64,000 bases of DNA from contig JAVLUZ010000340.1 of assembly GCA_036768485.1 (NCBI GenBank), positions 4,957,886-5,021,885 of the forward strand. Reading direction: 5' to 3'. This DNA is from Mermis nigrescens (taxonomy: Eukaryota; Nematoda; Enoplea; Mermithida; Mermithidae). Under the pieces are notes generated by a model. It ran no database searches. It saw nothing but the letters and a program-made list of their open reading frames with translations, and was not told where the DNA came from. Shown piece after piece: positions 36,347 to 50,187 of this stretch. The translations under genes and the position numbers were made by a program. Positions within the stretch are counted from its first letter, which is position 1. Each line of letters opens with the position of its first letter.

Positions 36347-36948
36347 AAAATAGACTAAACATGTATGCTAGAAAAAGCTATTTCTGCGCTTGGGATCATT
36401 TTGAGCAAAATTGTATAAATCATACGTAGCGCGTTAGTGCGTTTGCTGGGTACCCCAACATACAACCCCCTACAGCTATAACGGGACACTTTTTTATTGT
36501 GCGGTTTTTTAAAAAATGGATAATAAAAAAATTTGCTGCCTGTCTTTTGTGTTTTTAAACCAATACCCAGTATGTACATACATAAAGAGCGTGTAAAATT
36601 TTACTTCAACGTTATAACATATAGTTTTTAAAATTTTAGTTGGTCACACGACTTTTCGAACTCAGTTTTGCATTCTACGTAGTCTAGTTTTTAAATTGTA
36701 GACAAATGAGTAAGCTCGATATCATATTTTTATTTGTTTGAAAAGTGACTTATTTTTAGAGTGGCAGTGTTAAGAGAGTAAGAATCTGAGAGTAAAAATT
36801 ACATTTTGGCCTGTTTCTTGTCTCCCAACAGCTCCGGTTATCAGTCCTAAAAAAATTTATTCCAGCATAACTAAACTACGATTCAAGGGCTACTTTTGGC
36901 TACCAGCAAACTTTTTTTCACACTCAATACCTCAATACGGAGTTATAG

Positions 36949-37194
36949 CACCCTGGGCGTCGGGGGTTTTGGGGGGGTACGCACCCAGAGCAAAATACCC
37001 CCCAGAAATCAAAATACCCCCAGAATTCAATTTTTGAAAATTTTTTCGTTTTTTTCGCAATTTTTTGATGCCAATGGATAGTGCTTGATGAGAAACGTCG
37101 AAAAATGGTGTTTTTATCGCCATACCATTTTTAAGGCCATTTTTCGACCTTCAAAAATCTTGCACCCCCAGAATTTTCTTGCTGCCCACATATG
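36949..37194 (+). mobile_element. hAT-like MITE, family 1
   Basis: It starts CACCCTGGGCGTCGGGGG and ends GCTGCCCACATATG. The flanks share TTATAG. The GATGCCAATGGATAGTGC block is conserved. Confidence 0.75.
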
Positions 37195-38804
37195 ATTATA
37201 GTCGGATTCACGCAAGTTCGGTCATAAGCTTTAAAACTACCTCCGACAATAGCGTCGGCTTATTATCGATCAAAGTTCTTTAAGTTTACGCTCGAAGTTA
37301 TGTAAAACACACTATACATCTATTCATTCAATTTTACACTCCAATGGATGATGTAAACTGGATTTATCTCTCTCGATCTGATGGCTACATGTCGCAGTGA
37401 ATTGCGTTTGAAAAACTCAATATTGACTTATTTATTAGGGTGTTAAGTTCGAAATCAGAGGTAGAATGGGCGAAAAACCACGTTTTTCTCCGTATTTTGA
37501 TTGGTAAATGTCAAATATTTTGCAGAACAGAAGTTTTTGCACATTCAAACATACTACAATTAAGAGGCTTCAAACTGGCCCAAACCGAATTTCTTCACAC
37601 TCAATTGGGAGTTCGAATAAAATTTTTAAAGATTTACAATGCGGTGAATGATGGACAAATACGTTTGTGTCCTCTTTGTTGTTCGCCACTTTCTCTCTTC
37701 AGAAGTCGGGACAAATCGAATATAATAAACATAAAGTACTTTTTAAGGGATATACGTCACAGCAAATTGCGTTTATTTACATCGATATTGAGCTCTTTCG
37801 GAAGGTGTAAAGTTAGAAGCCATTTGGTGTTAAACGTGTTTCAGTGTTGTTTTCTTCTGCAACTTCTCCGGTTATGAGTCTGGACATGACCTCAAGTCTA
37901 AAAATGTAACAAGAATTGAACATGATACGCTAGTTCGGGCGCGTTGGTTTACACTCAACAGTGATGTAAAGTATTTACATATAATATTTGTCATCAGGAC
38001 ACTGTTAAGACTAAATTTTTTCATAAAAGTTAATTGTAATATCAGAGTAGGTTAGGATTACGAATATAACTGTATGTTTTCTTTACATTTGAGATAGTTA
38101 TGTGAAGTTTGCACTGAAAATTAAATTTAATATCAGAAGCGAAGCTTTATTTTTTCGAAATGTTTCACGTAACGTCAAGATTACGAATTTGAGCGTAGTG
38201 TTATTTAAACCCAATAATTACGTAAAGTTTATGCTGAAAACCTTTGATCTGTTTAAATATGGTATAGTTGTCTTGTTTAAAAAAATAATGACTTCGTTCT
38301 GAACAATATTGTTTTCCGCGTTTTTGGACTGCTGTTATTATTGTACCATGTTACTGTGTGTTTACTCTAGCGTGGTTACGTTAACGTTATTTTAACGTTT
38401 TAATACCGCTAACGTGGACTGAAATAAAAAAGTTAACGCTAACGTTTTTAATCCAGGAAGCTGGCGTTAACGGTAACTTAATTTTTTCTAACTAACGTTA
38501 ATGTGGAGATAACGTGTACTTAGACCACAAAATTATTTGCAGCTTGCAATTTACTGTAGTAAGATTCATGATCGAATTGAGACCAGTGTTGCCGGATTGA
38601 TAGTTTTACTACCATTTTGGTAGTTTTTGAGGACATTGGTACTTTGGGTCCCTATGCTTAACCACAGGATGGTAGTTTTTCTGATCATCCAAAACAGTTT
38701 TTTTGGCGTTTTTGAATAGGTTTTGGTAGTTTATGAAATTTTGGCCTGACAACCCTGATTGAGACGACAGGACAGAACAGAACTAATCCGGGGTTGCCAA
38801 GTTG
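37195..38804. other. Unassigned stretch
   Basis: No gene is assigned. A 145-codon ORF at 37440-37877 is not recognisable. In another frame, 37703-37804 lies between a pyrimidine-rich acceptor CTCTCTTCAG and a GTGTAA donor and reads KSGQIEYNKHKVLFKG, but the support is weak. About 38370-38520 is rich in AACGTTA words. Confidence 0.35.
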
Positions 38805-41700
38805 GGGGTTTCTCCGGGCGTGGGTAAAAGGCGGCGCTGGCGCTGGCGCTGGCCCTGGCGCACATGGTTAAAAGGTGGCGCTGGAAATGGCGCTGGCGCT
38901 GGCCTTGGCCATGGACAACTGGGTAAAAGGTGGCGCTGGCGCTGGCCATTGCCACCTGGGTATAATGTGGCGCTGGCGCTGGCCCTGGCCCTCGCCAACT
39001 GGGTAAAAGGTTGGCGCTGGCCCTGGCCCTCGCCAACTGGGTAAATGGTGGCGCTGTCGCTGGCCCTTAGCCATTGCCACCTGGGTAAAAGATGGCGCTG
39101 GCCCTAACCCTCGCCAACTGTGTAAAAGGTGGCGCTGGCGCTGGCCCTCGTCAACTGGGTAAAAGGTGGTGCTGGCGCTCGGCTTGGCTTTGGCCACAGC
39201 CAAGTGGGTAAAAGGTAGCGCCAGCCATTTGCCCTAGCTGATGTCAGCAAAGCTAGCAAAGATATCTTATATAGCTTCTCTGAAACATCAAAATACGGGT
39301 TGAACTTAATTATAGTCATTTATTATTCAAATGAAAATAGAAGGCATCTTAAATGTTGTGCAGACTATACTAACGTATTGAACTGAAAATTTTAAAATTA
39401 TTTGAGTGACTTTTTGAGCAAAATTAACTTTTAAAATGCAGAAAATACTAGGTTAACTATAATTTTTGATTTCAACAAAAATTTCAGCTGAATATAGTTC
39501 CTTTTTACGAAAAATAAATTATTCCATACGTTCTTCGCATAAAATTAAGTTATTGGCCTCGGCTGGGTAAAAGGAGACGCTGGCGCTTTTGCCATCAGTA
39601 AGCTGACAGTATACAGTAATTGTATGTAAGTTTTTTGTCACATAAAACGAAAGCAGCTAAAACAAGCAGATTATCTGATGGCATTCGATCGCATCTCTCA
39701 GCTTGGGGATTAAATATTTCTTGAAGTTCATGGGAATTAAATATTTCTTGAAGTTCATGCCCATATTTAAAGGCAGTTTGTGTTTCAACTGCTTTTGTAG
39801 TCAAAATAGGTATTTAGGTAAATTTACTAAAAGAAATGTACGCAAGGTTTCTTGAAGGATCAGACTATAGATTGCATATTAATGTTCGACGCACATTATG
39901 CTGTGCCTTAGCAAATTGAAAAATCTGTTTCATTTTCCGACTGAGTTTCCTGACAATTCTTAATACATGCCTAATGCGAAAATACTTTCTTCGTGCTTTT
40001 GAAAGAAATATGAACAAAACAGACTTTCTTTAGAGATTCGATGAAATCAGAGTCGAGTCGACTATAAACTGATCAAATGGCGAAAATCGAGTCGTATCAA
40101 TCATTGCCTAACTTGACTTGTTAATCATTTGCCCGGCATATAATAATTTTGGAAATGCAATCCTAAAACATTCAAGATCATTTGATTTTTGAAAAGGGGA
40201 GGAATGTAACGATCATACGTGGACAGCAACAAAATTCTGGGGCGCAAGATTTTTCAAAAGTCAAAGGGCCTTAAAAATGGTGGTGGTATGGCGAAAAACA
40301 CCATTTTTCAACGTTTCTTATCGAGCACTATCCAATGGTATCAAAAAATTGCGAAAAAAACAAAAATAATTTTTAAAAATTGAATTTCGGGAGTATTTTG
40401 ATTTCTGGGAGGGTTATTTTGATTTCTGGGGGGTATTTTGGTTTCTGGGGGTGCATACCCCCAAACCCCCACGCCCAGGTGCGGTCGTAACAGTCTATGT
40501 AACTACTTTTTCCAAATAAAATCAATAGATAGGTATTTCATATCATTGAAATCTAAAATTTTCAGCACCAATATGCAATCTACATGTAGTCTGATGCTCC
40601 AAGAAACCTTGCATATGGACAACACTTCTTTTAGTTAATTTACCTACCTATTTTGACTACAAAAGCAGTTGAAACGCAAATTGCCTATATATATGGGCAT
40701 GAACTTCAAGAATATTTAATCCCCAAGCTGAGAGATGCGATTAAATGCCTTCAGTTAATCTGCAATTACTGTAAACTGTCAGTTTACTGTTGGCAAAAGC
40801 GCCAGCGCCACCTTTTACCGACCTGGCCATGGTCATGGCCGAAACTAGGACCACGTTGTACCCACTTGATTCATTCCTTTAAAAATTTCGATGAAAATAT
40901 TAATTGACTGTCAAAAGCGGCGTAGAACTACATATCTTCTGCATCACAAAAACTTAATTTCACGCAAAGAACGTATGGAATAATTTATTTTTCGTAAAAA
41001 GGAACTATATTTAGCTAAATTTTCTTCGAAATCGAAAGTTATAGTGAACCGCGTATTTTCTGCATTTTAAAACTTAATTTTGCTTAAAAAACCACTCAAA
41101 TAATTTTAAAATTCTCTGTTCAATACATTAGTATAGTCTATACAACATTTAAGATGCCTTCCTTGGAAGCAAATTTCGCAGATTACATATTTGATATTTG
41201 TAATTTTTGGATAATAAATAACTGATTAAGTTCAACCCGTATTTTGATGTTTCAGAGAGGCTATATAAGTCATCTTTGCTAGCTTTGCTGACATCAGCTA
41301 GGGCAAATGGCTGGCGCTACCTTTTACTCACTTGGCTGTGGCCAAAGCCAAGCCGAGCGCCAGCACCACCTTTTACCCAGTTGACGAGGACCAGCGCCAG
41401 CGCCCACCTTTTACCCAGGTGGCAATGGCCAGGGCCAGCGCCACCTTTACCCAGTTGGCGATGGCCAGGGCCAGCGCCAGCGCCACTTTATACCCAGTTG
41501 GCGAGGACCAGGGCCAGCGCCGCGCCAGTGCCAGCGCCACCTTTTACCTATTTGCGCCAGGGCCAGCGCCAGTGCCACCTTTTACCCACTTGGCCATGGC
41601 CAAGGCCAGCGCCAGCGCCATGGCCAGCGCCACCTTTTACCCATGTGCGCCAGGGCCAGCGCCAGCGCCAGCGCCACCTTTTACTTATGCCCGGGGTTTC
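38805..41700. mobile_element. Foldback-like element with GGCGCTGGC-repeat arms
   Basis: The left arm (about 38805-39840) and right arm (about 40620-41700) are inverted copies of about 1 kb. The outer 430 bases of each consist of irregular tandem units like TGGCGCTGGCCATTGCCACC with TGGGTAAAAGGT spacers. The inner parts are a unique-looking segment (for example AGCTGATGTCAGCAAAGCTA at 39235 and its complement at 41280). The loop of about 780 bases holds a family 1 MITE. Ala/Pro/Arg-rich ORFs in the arms are repeat artefacts. Confidence 0.8.
40214..40481 (-). mobile_element. hAT-like MITE, family 1, inside the foldback loop
   Basis: This is a reverse-orientation copy from CATACGTGGACAGCAAC to CACGCCCAGGTG. 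The flanks share GTAAC, but the duplication is unclear. It carries an extra repeat of the TATTTTGATTTCTGGG segment. Confidence 0.75.
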
Positions 41701-42054
41701 TCCCCATTTTGAGATTTTTTCGAGGCCGTGGGAGACATTTTTTAGCAATTGAGGTTTTTCGTGCGCATACCTAACCATTAATTGGGGGGTTTTTAGGCAG
41801 TTCGGAGATAAAAATTGGGTTTTTTGACAAGAGCACTTAGGAACGAACCCAGTTGGTCGGTACCAGGGGTGGCAGAATCCAGAATTTCGAAATTATAATT
41901 TTTGGTTTTTTGTGGTTTTTTATTATTTCAACTAAAATTTTTAGTTGACAAATGCAATTTTGACTTTCAAGCTCAGAAACTCTATAACCGTGGAATAATT
42001 GGATAATTAGATAATTAGATAATTAGATAATTAATGATTAGATAATTAATTGGG

Positions 42055-43190
42055 AAAAGGTAAAATCCGGAACCAGGACCAGGACCAGGACAAAATGGGT
42101 AAAATCCGGACAATCAATCAGGACCAGGACCAGGACCGGACTCAGGACAAATAAGTAAAATCCGGACAATCAATCAGGACCAGGACCAGGACCGGACTCA
42201 GGACAAATAAGTAAAATCCGGACAAACAATCAGGACAATGAAAAGATCAGGACAATGTATTAGATATGTAGGGTCGGACTGGCCAGGACCAGACAAATTG
42301 GGCAAAATCCGGACAATCAATCAGGACAATGAAAAGATCAGGACAATGTAAAAGATATGTAGTGCGGACTAGCCAGTAGGCACGTAGCTGTGGGGGGACT
42401 GGGAGGTCCGGACCCGCCCGAAATTCAGAAAAAAACCGGAAAAATAGGACTTTTTACACCCTCAAAATTGGCGTTGGTCCCCCAAAATAGGAGGGCCAGC
42501 TACATGCCTGCTAGCCAGGACCGGGCAAAATGGGTAAAATCCGGACAATTAATCAGGACAATTGGAGTGGGGTAGTTTCAGAACTAGGCGAGGGTGCCCA
42601 AAGGGGGCCTGATGGGGGTTCACAAGCGCCACTGGGGTTCACAACCGCCACCAAGGTCCATGCGCGCCACCAAGCTTCACAAGCGCCACCGGGGTTCACA
42701 AGTGCCACTGGGGTTCACAACCGCCACCAATGTCCAAAAGCGCCACTGAGGTTCACAAGTGCCTATGGGGGACACAAAATAACGTGAAAAAAGTCCTATT
42801 TTTCCGGTTTTTTTCTGAATTTTGGGGGTCCGGACCCCCAGTCCCCCCACAGCTACGTGCCTGCTGGCTAGTCCGACCCTACATATCTTATATACATTGT
42901 CCTGATCTTTTCATTGTCCTGATTGATTGTCCGGATTTTACCCAATTTGTCTGGTCCTGGCCAGTCCGACCCTACATATCTAATACTTTGTCCTGATCTT
43001 TTCATTGTCCTGATTGTTTGTCCGGATTTTACCCATTTATCCTGAGTCCGGTCCTGGTCCTGGTCCTGATTGATTGTCTGGATTTTACCCATTTGTCCTG
43101 AGTCCGGTCCTGGTCCTGATTGATTGTCCGGATTTTACCCATTTTGTCCTGGTCCTGGTCCTGGTCCTGGTTCCGGATTTTACCCATACT
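42055..43190. mobile_element. Foldback-like element with GGACCAGGACC-repeat arms
   Basis: The left arm (about 42055-42450) is built from AAAATCCGGACAATCAATCA and GGACCAGGACCAGGAC units. The right arm (about 42790-43190) is its inverted copy ending GGTTCCGGATTTTACCCAT. Inner arm segments around CAGCTACGTGCCTGCTGGCT also pair. The loop contains 22-30 base units of the form GGGGTTCACAAGCGCCACT. It lies directly between two other foldback elements. Confidence 0.75.
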
Positions 43191-43335
43191 CTAATCAATT
43201 AAGCCAAAATTTAGGTGCCTAGTCTGGACTGGACTGGTCACTCTCACTTTACTGGAGTTAGCGACTCCTCAGTGATGCGAGACTCTTGCTGCAGTATTTA
43301 TGAGCGATTGTAGAATATGCAATTATTTGCAGTCA

Positions 43336-43555
43336 CTGCAGGTAATATAGCACACAATGTAAAATTATATGTAGTCAAAAACCAGCGGCCTAGACTGCAG
43401 GTAATATATCACACAACGTAAAATTATATGCAGTCAAAAACCAGCGGCCTAGACTGCAGGTAATATAGCACACAACGTAAAATTGTATGCATCAAAAACC
43501 AGCGGCCTGGACTGCAGGTAATATGGTACACAATGTGATATTATATGCAGTCAAG
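43336..43555 (+). repeat. 60-bp tandem repeat, left arm
   Basis: About four copies of a 60-base unit containing CTGCAGGTAATATAGCACAC and CAAAAACCAGCGGCCTAGAC. About five inverted copies form the mirror array at 54340-54615 in the right arm. Confidence 0.85.
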
Positions 43556-44389
43556 TTGAATGCTCATTGATATGGGAAGCTGGCGCTTTGCTCGCATTTC
43601 AACCTGTAGTAGGTGGTTTTAGAAGGCATTTGTATTTGAGATGGTCTGGCAGATTTGCTTCCTCACTATGGAATATTTTTTGCGCTCTGGGGCATACATA
43701 CATATGCTCATAGTTGATCAATCCGGAACTAAATTTATAACTGCACAATTACAGGGATGGTTGAAACAGAGCACATGAGATCATAATAAGCAGACTAGCA
43801 CTATCACAGAATCTGCTCCCTGGCTTTTCTCAGGGAGCAATACTGTAGCATAAGTTGTGTTGCAGCATAGGGGCCTGCCCGGACCTGCCCAGGGAGGGCG
43901 CGCGCCACCCAGGGCAAGAGAGGGGTAAATTTCAGGGGGGAAATTTCCCTGGGGGGGAATTTTGAAGGTTTATAAATCAAAGAACCAGCAGCGGATCGGA
44001 CTAAAAATTCCAGAGTCTGTTAAGTATATGTTATGTATGCTATGTACAAAATTTTAGCGCGCAACCTACAGTATACCAGCATAAGTTTACACTTTTGCAT
44101 AACTCAAGAACCAATAGCCGGATTTTGTTCAAATTTCAGAGGACATGATGTATATAGGCAGTGTACTATGCACAGAATTTCCAGTGCGCAGCCTACAGCA
44201 CACCTGGACAATGGGTTCAACCGGTTCAACCCAGTATCACCTGACGGCCACTCCGGTATCACCTGGGAAAATGGCGGGTGTCATCTGAATTTTGTGAAAA
44301 AATGAAGATACACGCTGCAAAACCAATGTAGGATTACTAAAACATGTAAATGGATTATTTAGACATAGAGCCCAATCAGTAGTCCAACT

Positions 44390-44547
44390 AAACAACCAAC
44401 CAGCCAACCAGTCAGCCAATAATAATCAACCAACTAACTAACTAACTAACTAACCAACCAGCCAACCAATCAACCAACTTATCAACCAACCAAAACAACC
44501 AACCAACCAACCAACCAATCAACTAACTATAGTAATAATTACATAAG

Positions 44548-44579
<32 letters not shown>

Positions 44580-45876
44580 CAACCGATCAACCAATTTACC
44601 AACCAACAAAACAACTAAACAATCAACCAACCAACCAATTAACCAACCAACCAACCAAACCCAATGACAACCAACCAAGCAACCAACTAACCAGCCAACC
44701 AACCAACCAACCAACCACTCAACTAAAAAACTAACTAACCAACCAGCCAGCCAATCAGCCAACTTATCAACCAACCAACCAACCAACCAAACTATTCAAC
44801 TAACCAACCAAACAACCAACCAACCAACCAACCAACCAACCAGTCAACCAAACAACCAACCAGTCAACCAAACAACCAACCAACCAACACCAGCTAACCA
44901 ACTAACCAACCAACTAATTAACTAACTAGCCAACTAATCAACCAACTTACCAACCAACCAACAAAACAAACAACTAGCAAACTAACCAACTAGCCAACCA
45001 ACTAACCAACCAACCAACTAACCAGCTAACCAAGCAACCAATCAACTTACCAACCAACCAACAAAACAAACAACCAACCAACCAGCCAGCAGCCAACCAA
45101 CCAACTAACCAGCCAACCAGCCAACCAATAACCAGCTAACCAACCAACCAACCAACCAACCCACCAACCCACCAACCAAACAACTAACAAACCAACCAAC
45201 CAACCAACCAACTAACCAACCAACTAACTAACTAACTAACTAATCCAGCCAACCAACCAACCAACAGTCAACCAATAGCAAACTAAACAGCCAACCAACC
45301 AACCAATTACCAATCAACCAAACCAATCAACAACCAACCAACTAACCAACCAACCCGGCTAACCAACCAACCAACCAAGTCACCCACCAACCAACGAACG
45401 AACCAACCAACCAACCAATTAATTAACCAACAACCAACTAACCAACCAACCAGCCAACCAACCAACCCACACCACCAACCCACCCACCAACCAACGAACA
45501 AACCAACAAACCAACCAACCAACCAACTAAACAACCAACCAACTAAACAACCAACTAACCAACCAACCAACCAATCAATCAATCAACCAATCAAGCCAAC
45601 TAACCAACCAACCTACCAACCAACCGATTAAACATGCAGCGAACTAATCAGCCTACCAACCAATAAACCAACCAGCCAGCCAACCAGCCAACCAACCAAC
45701 TAACCAAACAACCAACTAACCAAACCAAACAACCAACTAACCAACCAACCAACCAACTAAGCAACCAGTTAACCAACCGACCAACCAACCAATTAGCTAA
45801 CTAGCTAATAACTATGTAACTAATTAACTAACTAACTAACTAGCTAACTAAATAAATAACTAAGTAGCTAACTAAA

Positions 45877-45912
<36 letters not shown>

Positions 45913-46095
45913 CGATGAACCAAAACACCAACCAATAACCCAAACAACCAAACAATCGACCCAACCATCAACTAGCCAACCAACTAACTAACCCATCAAC
46001 CAATAACCAACCAATCAACCAATAACCAACCAATGAATCAACCAACCAAGTGATAAATCACTTAATCAACAAACCAGCTAACTGACGAACCAATC
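44390..46095 (+). repeat. (CCAA)n microsatellite, 1.7 kb
   Basis: A long degenerate array of CCAA with ACTAACTA variants. It lies inside the nested hAT-like insertion and matches the shorter TTGG tracts in related elements at 6585-6790 and near 60850. The minus-strand ORFs of Gly-Trp-Leu-Val repeats are artefacts. Confidence 0.9.
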
Positions 46096-48599
46096 AACCT
46101 TTCATCCTGAAATTTTCTCCAACATTTCAGCTGAAAAACTACAAATGTTTTATACGTTCCCCGGCAAAAATATAAATTTCCGGCGCATGGCGCCATCAAT
46201 TCAACAAAACGTACTTATAGCCAATTTCAATTTTCGACAGATGAAATTTTCGGCAAATAAAATTTTCTGCATTTTTTATCATGCAAAAAGGTGCTGAAAA
46301 TCGAGTGCAAAAAAATGAAATATCGAAATTTTTTCCGCTCAGCACCAAACATACTTTCTTGAATTGCTTCTCTTCAGATAGTTGCAGACAGGGAAGGGTT
46401 TAAGGGGTGGGTGGCGCCCCCTGCCCGCCTTTTATTCAGCCCAACATGCTTGGCGCGATAAAATGGATATGTAATTTCGAATGATTCTTGAATGTAAATG
46501 ATCTTGATTTCTCAAATTTTTCCTGCGCCTCACGCCGGATAATACCTAATAATGACATTTATTTACTTTCTTGTGGTCTAAAAAAGCCATGTACCGCTCA
46601 AGAAATGAATTAAAAAACGATTTCAAACGAACACAGCTATTTCAGCATACTTTTATTCTATTTTCAATCCATGTAACCTTTAAAAATTTTCGACGCTACG
46701 CATCAAATGCTACAAATACGGAAATCGAGCAGCAACAAAAGCTTTTAAAAGTCATGCCTAAAATCACGAATTTTCCGAAACTTTGCGCTGGATTTCCACT
46801 AAAATTGGCAAAATTTAATGATATTTTTCAAATAAAATTGTCGAAAACTTCAAAAAATTTTGAAAAATATTTGCTTCGAAAACGATTTCAAATGAAAGTA
46901 GACGACGTAAAACGTGGAAAAAATGCGATTTGCACGTGAAGAGCAGTCGGATGTTTCAGCAAATACTTGTAGATGGACGAGGTGTTTAGAGCGTTTCTCA
47001 GCAAGCCCTATACATAAGAGAAAAAAATTAGAAAAAAATTATTTCAATTTCACTTGTCTTCCAAAAATCGTGTCGCATAAATTGGCTGCACAAATGATTT
47101 CTCGACAAACATAAGTTCGACCCTGCTGAAAAGTTGTTTAATTGTTCTATAATCAATTCAGGTAGATTGCAAACAAAACTTATGTGAACAGTAAATAATT
47201 CTGTGAGAAGCGTCAGAAAATTTTGACTTATTTCTTCATTTTATACCTAAAGATGGGCTGTTTAGAAGTCAAAGTTATGCAACTAATAATAAGTTTGGCG
47301 CAAAGCGCCGAAAATTTTGGGCCTATTAGCTCAAAAGTATGCTGAAATCTATTTTGGCGATTTTTCAAATAGGTACGCTTCAGAAATTTTCATTTTCCTT
47401 TAGGGACCCATGTAAAAAATACTCGTACTTTCAAAATTTAGAAAGGGGGACTAGTCTCCGTCTTTCCCCCAAAGCTACGTACCTGGTGAAGGCCATTTTT
47501 TGGACCTGTTTTGGCTGTTTTCGGAAAATGGAATACGGGCATGCCTTCTTACGGAAGTCCTAGATCTGCCACTGGTTGCAGAAGAATTAGTGTGACTTTA
47601 AAATAGATTGTGAAAAGAGTAAAGCGCTATAATTCTTTTATTACAGGCTGCAAAACTGAGCCAAAAAAAGGCAAAACACTTTGAAAAATTCGTGTCATCA
47701 AATAAAATAGCTTCTCAGCGCATTATTTACATTCTCAAATGCGGGAACCCTTCCTGAACTTAAATCCTGGATACGGGTCGGGTTATGTACCAGACAAAAT
47801 TGAGGCCCACAAAAAAATTGTGGGGCAATTTTTGTTCAATTTACAAAGACATCTTGGGCAAAAGGCCTAGTTTTGTATTCGGCAAAGATTTTTTCCGATC
47901 TATTGGGACTTTTTAGGACCGTCTTTGTAAAAGACAAAGATTTCTGGTAGGACAAAATCAGTAGAAAAGTCAGAATTTCAAGAAATTTCGAAATTTTGTC
48001 TGTTCGGTATGCATTTATAGCTGTAAACATTGATTGAGCGAATACAAAAACGTCAATGTTTTCCGGCACCTCGCGTCGATTACTGTGTTTTTTCTCTCTA
48101 TAAACCTCCAGCATTGAGTTTAAAAGTTTGAATCAGCCAAAAGATTCAGGCGCTGTTATAAAAGTTGTCTGCACTGTTTATTTATTGAATGACTAAACGG
48201 CCTGAACTTATGATAAATATGTCAGAATTGTTTCGCGCAAATTTGGCAATTTTTGTTTTATCAGTTCACAAAACTTTGAAATTGTGTTAAGGACTGTAGA
48301 AATAATAAAATTTTTCGAATTGTCTAAATTATTTGTCAATAAAAAGGCCACAAAATCTGCTTGAAAATAAATAAAAATATCAAAATTTTTTGGCTCTTCC
48401 GTATTTTCATCTTTAGAAACCTATAAATTGAAAAACTTTTTGGGACCGTCGTCGCATTTCTACAAAGGACCTTGTATAAAAAACACTGAATAAAGGTATA
48501 TATGTCAATCGGCGCTGGCGTCAGGGCATTAGACCCACTACTGGGAGCTTGGCATTTAAGGCTGAAGTCAAACATTGAATGCACATATTTCTTGCATTT

Positions 48600-49090
48600 C
48601 TTATCTTCAGAAAGGTGCCAAATTGAGCTTAACAGCATAAAAACGCACAAATTTTCCGACGCTTTGCGCCAAATATAATTTGCATTGCTTATATACGGAA
48701 ACCTGCAAAAGTGAGTAAATGTATCGAGAATTTCCAGTGCTTCGCGCCAAATATAATTTCCATTGCATACATTCAGAAAGCTGCACAATTGTGCTTAAAA
48801 GATGAAAAAATCGAAAAATTCCGGCGCTTCGTGCAAACTATAATTATTGCATTGCTGTTTAGAAAGTTGCAAAATTTAGGTTAAAGTGTAGAAATCTTAA
48901 AAACTTTCGGCGCTACACGCCAGGCATGATACTCGATTATTTATATCGAGAAACATGCAAATTTGAGCCTAAAAGAGTTCTGGCGCTTCGCGCCATATAT
49001 TATTCAAGCACTGTCTATATTCAGAAAGCTTCAAAATTCAGCCTAAGGGGATAAGGAATTCAAAAATTTTCGGCGCTTCGCGCAATAGTC
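48600..49090 (+). repeat. Degenerate tandem repeat with conserved hairpin
   Basis: Units of roughly 70-130 bases, each with a GGCGCTTCGCGCC-like hairpin (near 48660, 48735, 48820, 48910, 48985 and 49068) followed by an ATATAATT..CATTG segment and AGAAAGCTGCAAAATT. The hairpin is better conserved than its surroundings. Confidence 0.65.
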
Positions 49091-50187
49091 TTATAATATG
49101 CACGTTTCTGCACTATTTGTCTTATAAGGCTACCGAAATTGACTTTAAAAGAGAAAAAATGTTTAAAAATTTTTCCTTCTCCATTGTTTAGAGCTCTTTG
49201 AGAAATGCTCAAAAATGCGTTTATTTTCGCCTATCTCCTAATGGTTCTCGATATATCTGACTTCAAAGTTTGCGATCCACTTTGGATCCTGGATACCGAG
49301 CTGTTTAGTCGAATATATTTTTGTACTGGGTTAAAGTTTTATTGCTGCTGTAAAAGTTCAGAGGACAAATCCACCGAATTAAACTTTTTCCTTATCAACT
49401 CTGAATCCTCAAAATGAAGTCGAAGATATGGAAATGCCATAATATTCCATTAATGGTGCCAATTTACTAATTTATTCATACGTCTGTTTTTATAAATTCC
49501 TAAAGTTGAGCTGAATGTGAAATTATCAATATTTCTGCTGGTTAATATTTTTATTTCCCGTTTCGCATGAAAAAAGCATTTAAATACCTAAGCGAAGTTT
49601 GAGGATGATTAGGGCTGCAAAATGAGTTTTATACTCGTATCATTAGAAAAGTCATCATATTGAGCTGAAAAGGATAGAAGGTCAAGATTCTTTGGCGCTT
49701 CGTGCCAGATGTAATATTTATTGATGTTTTAAAAATTAAAGACCAAAATTTTCCCGCACTATTTGGCAGATATGCTTAATCATTACATTGTTCATTTATA
49801 AAAGAGGCTGCTTAATTGGACTAAAAAGGAAAAGGGAACAAATTTTCCATAAGGCCAATTTTGTTGCGGTAGTTGTCATGTCCTTGAAAAATTTGCGTAA
49901 TTGAGCTGAGAATGACAAAAAGGCCTAAACAAATTTTCCAGAAGTGAACACAATGCAAACTCTAAAAACTATAGTTATAAACAATTAGTGTATTGACTGA
50001 TGATACTAAATGCGAGTAAATTGGGACGGATAAAACAAGCGCAAATGATGCATGCAGACTTGCAGAACGTTTCAAAAAAGTTATGGGTGACATATTCCAA
50101 AACAACCCTTTTTCGAACCGGCAACCAACCATAATTTTTGGCCGCCGGTATCATCTGGGAGAGACCCGCCTTTGTCCACCTATGGCC

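Larger units (their letters stand above)
44199..50184. mobile_element. 6-kb hAT-like insertion nested in the left arm
   Basis: The left end CACACCTGGACAATGGG and right end TTTGTCCACCTATG are imperfect inverted termini. The element is flanked by an exact 8-bp duplication GCCTACAG (44191-44198 and 50185-50192), and removing it restores a continuous 270-bp repeat unit. Inside are a 1.7-kb (CCAA)n array, a segment ending GTCCTAGATCTGCCACTG near 47573, and a run of hairpin-bearing tandem repeats at 48600-49090. ORFs at 46571-46939 and 48336-48788 show no transposase motif. Confidence 0.85.

Noticed and set aside
37440..37877. 145-codon ORF
   Set aside because: No recognisable domain, and another frame has better splice-like context; not called as a gene.
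38731..39319. Ala/Pro/Arg-rich ORFs on both strands in the foldback arms
   Set aside because: Same repeat open in several frames at once, including inverted copies at 41276-41778; this is repeat composition, not coding.
44571..45582. Minus-strand ORFs of repeated Gly-Trp-Leu-Val
   Set aside because: Translation of the (CCAA)n microsatellite; no gene structure.
46571..46939. 122-codon ORF in the nested insertion, considered as a transposase
   Set aside because: No DDE, RNase H or hAT dimerisation motif; lies in degenerate repeat sequence related to non-coding copies elsewhere.
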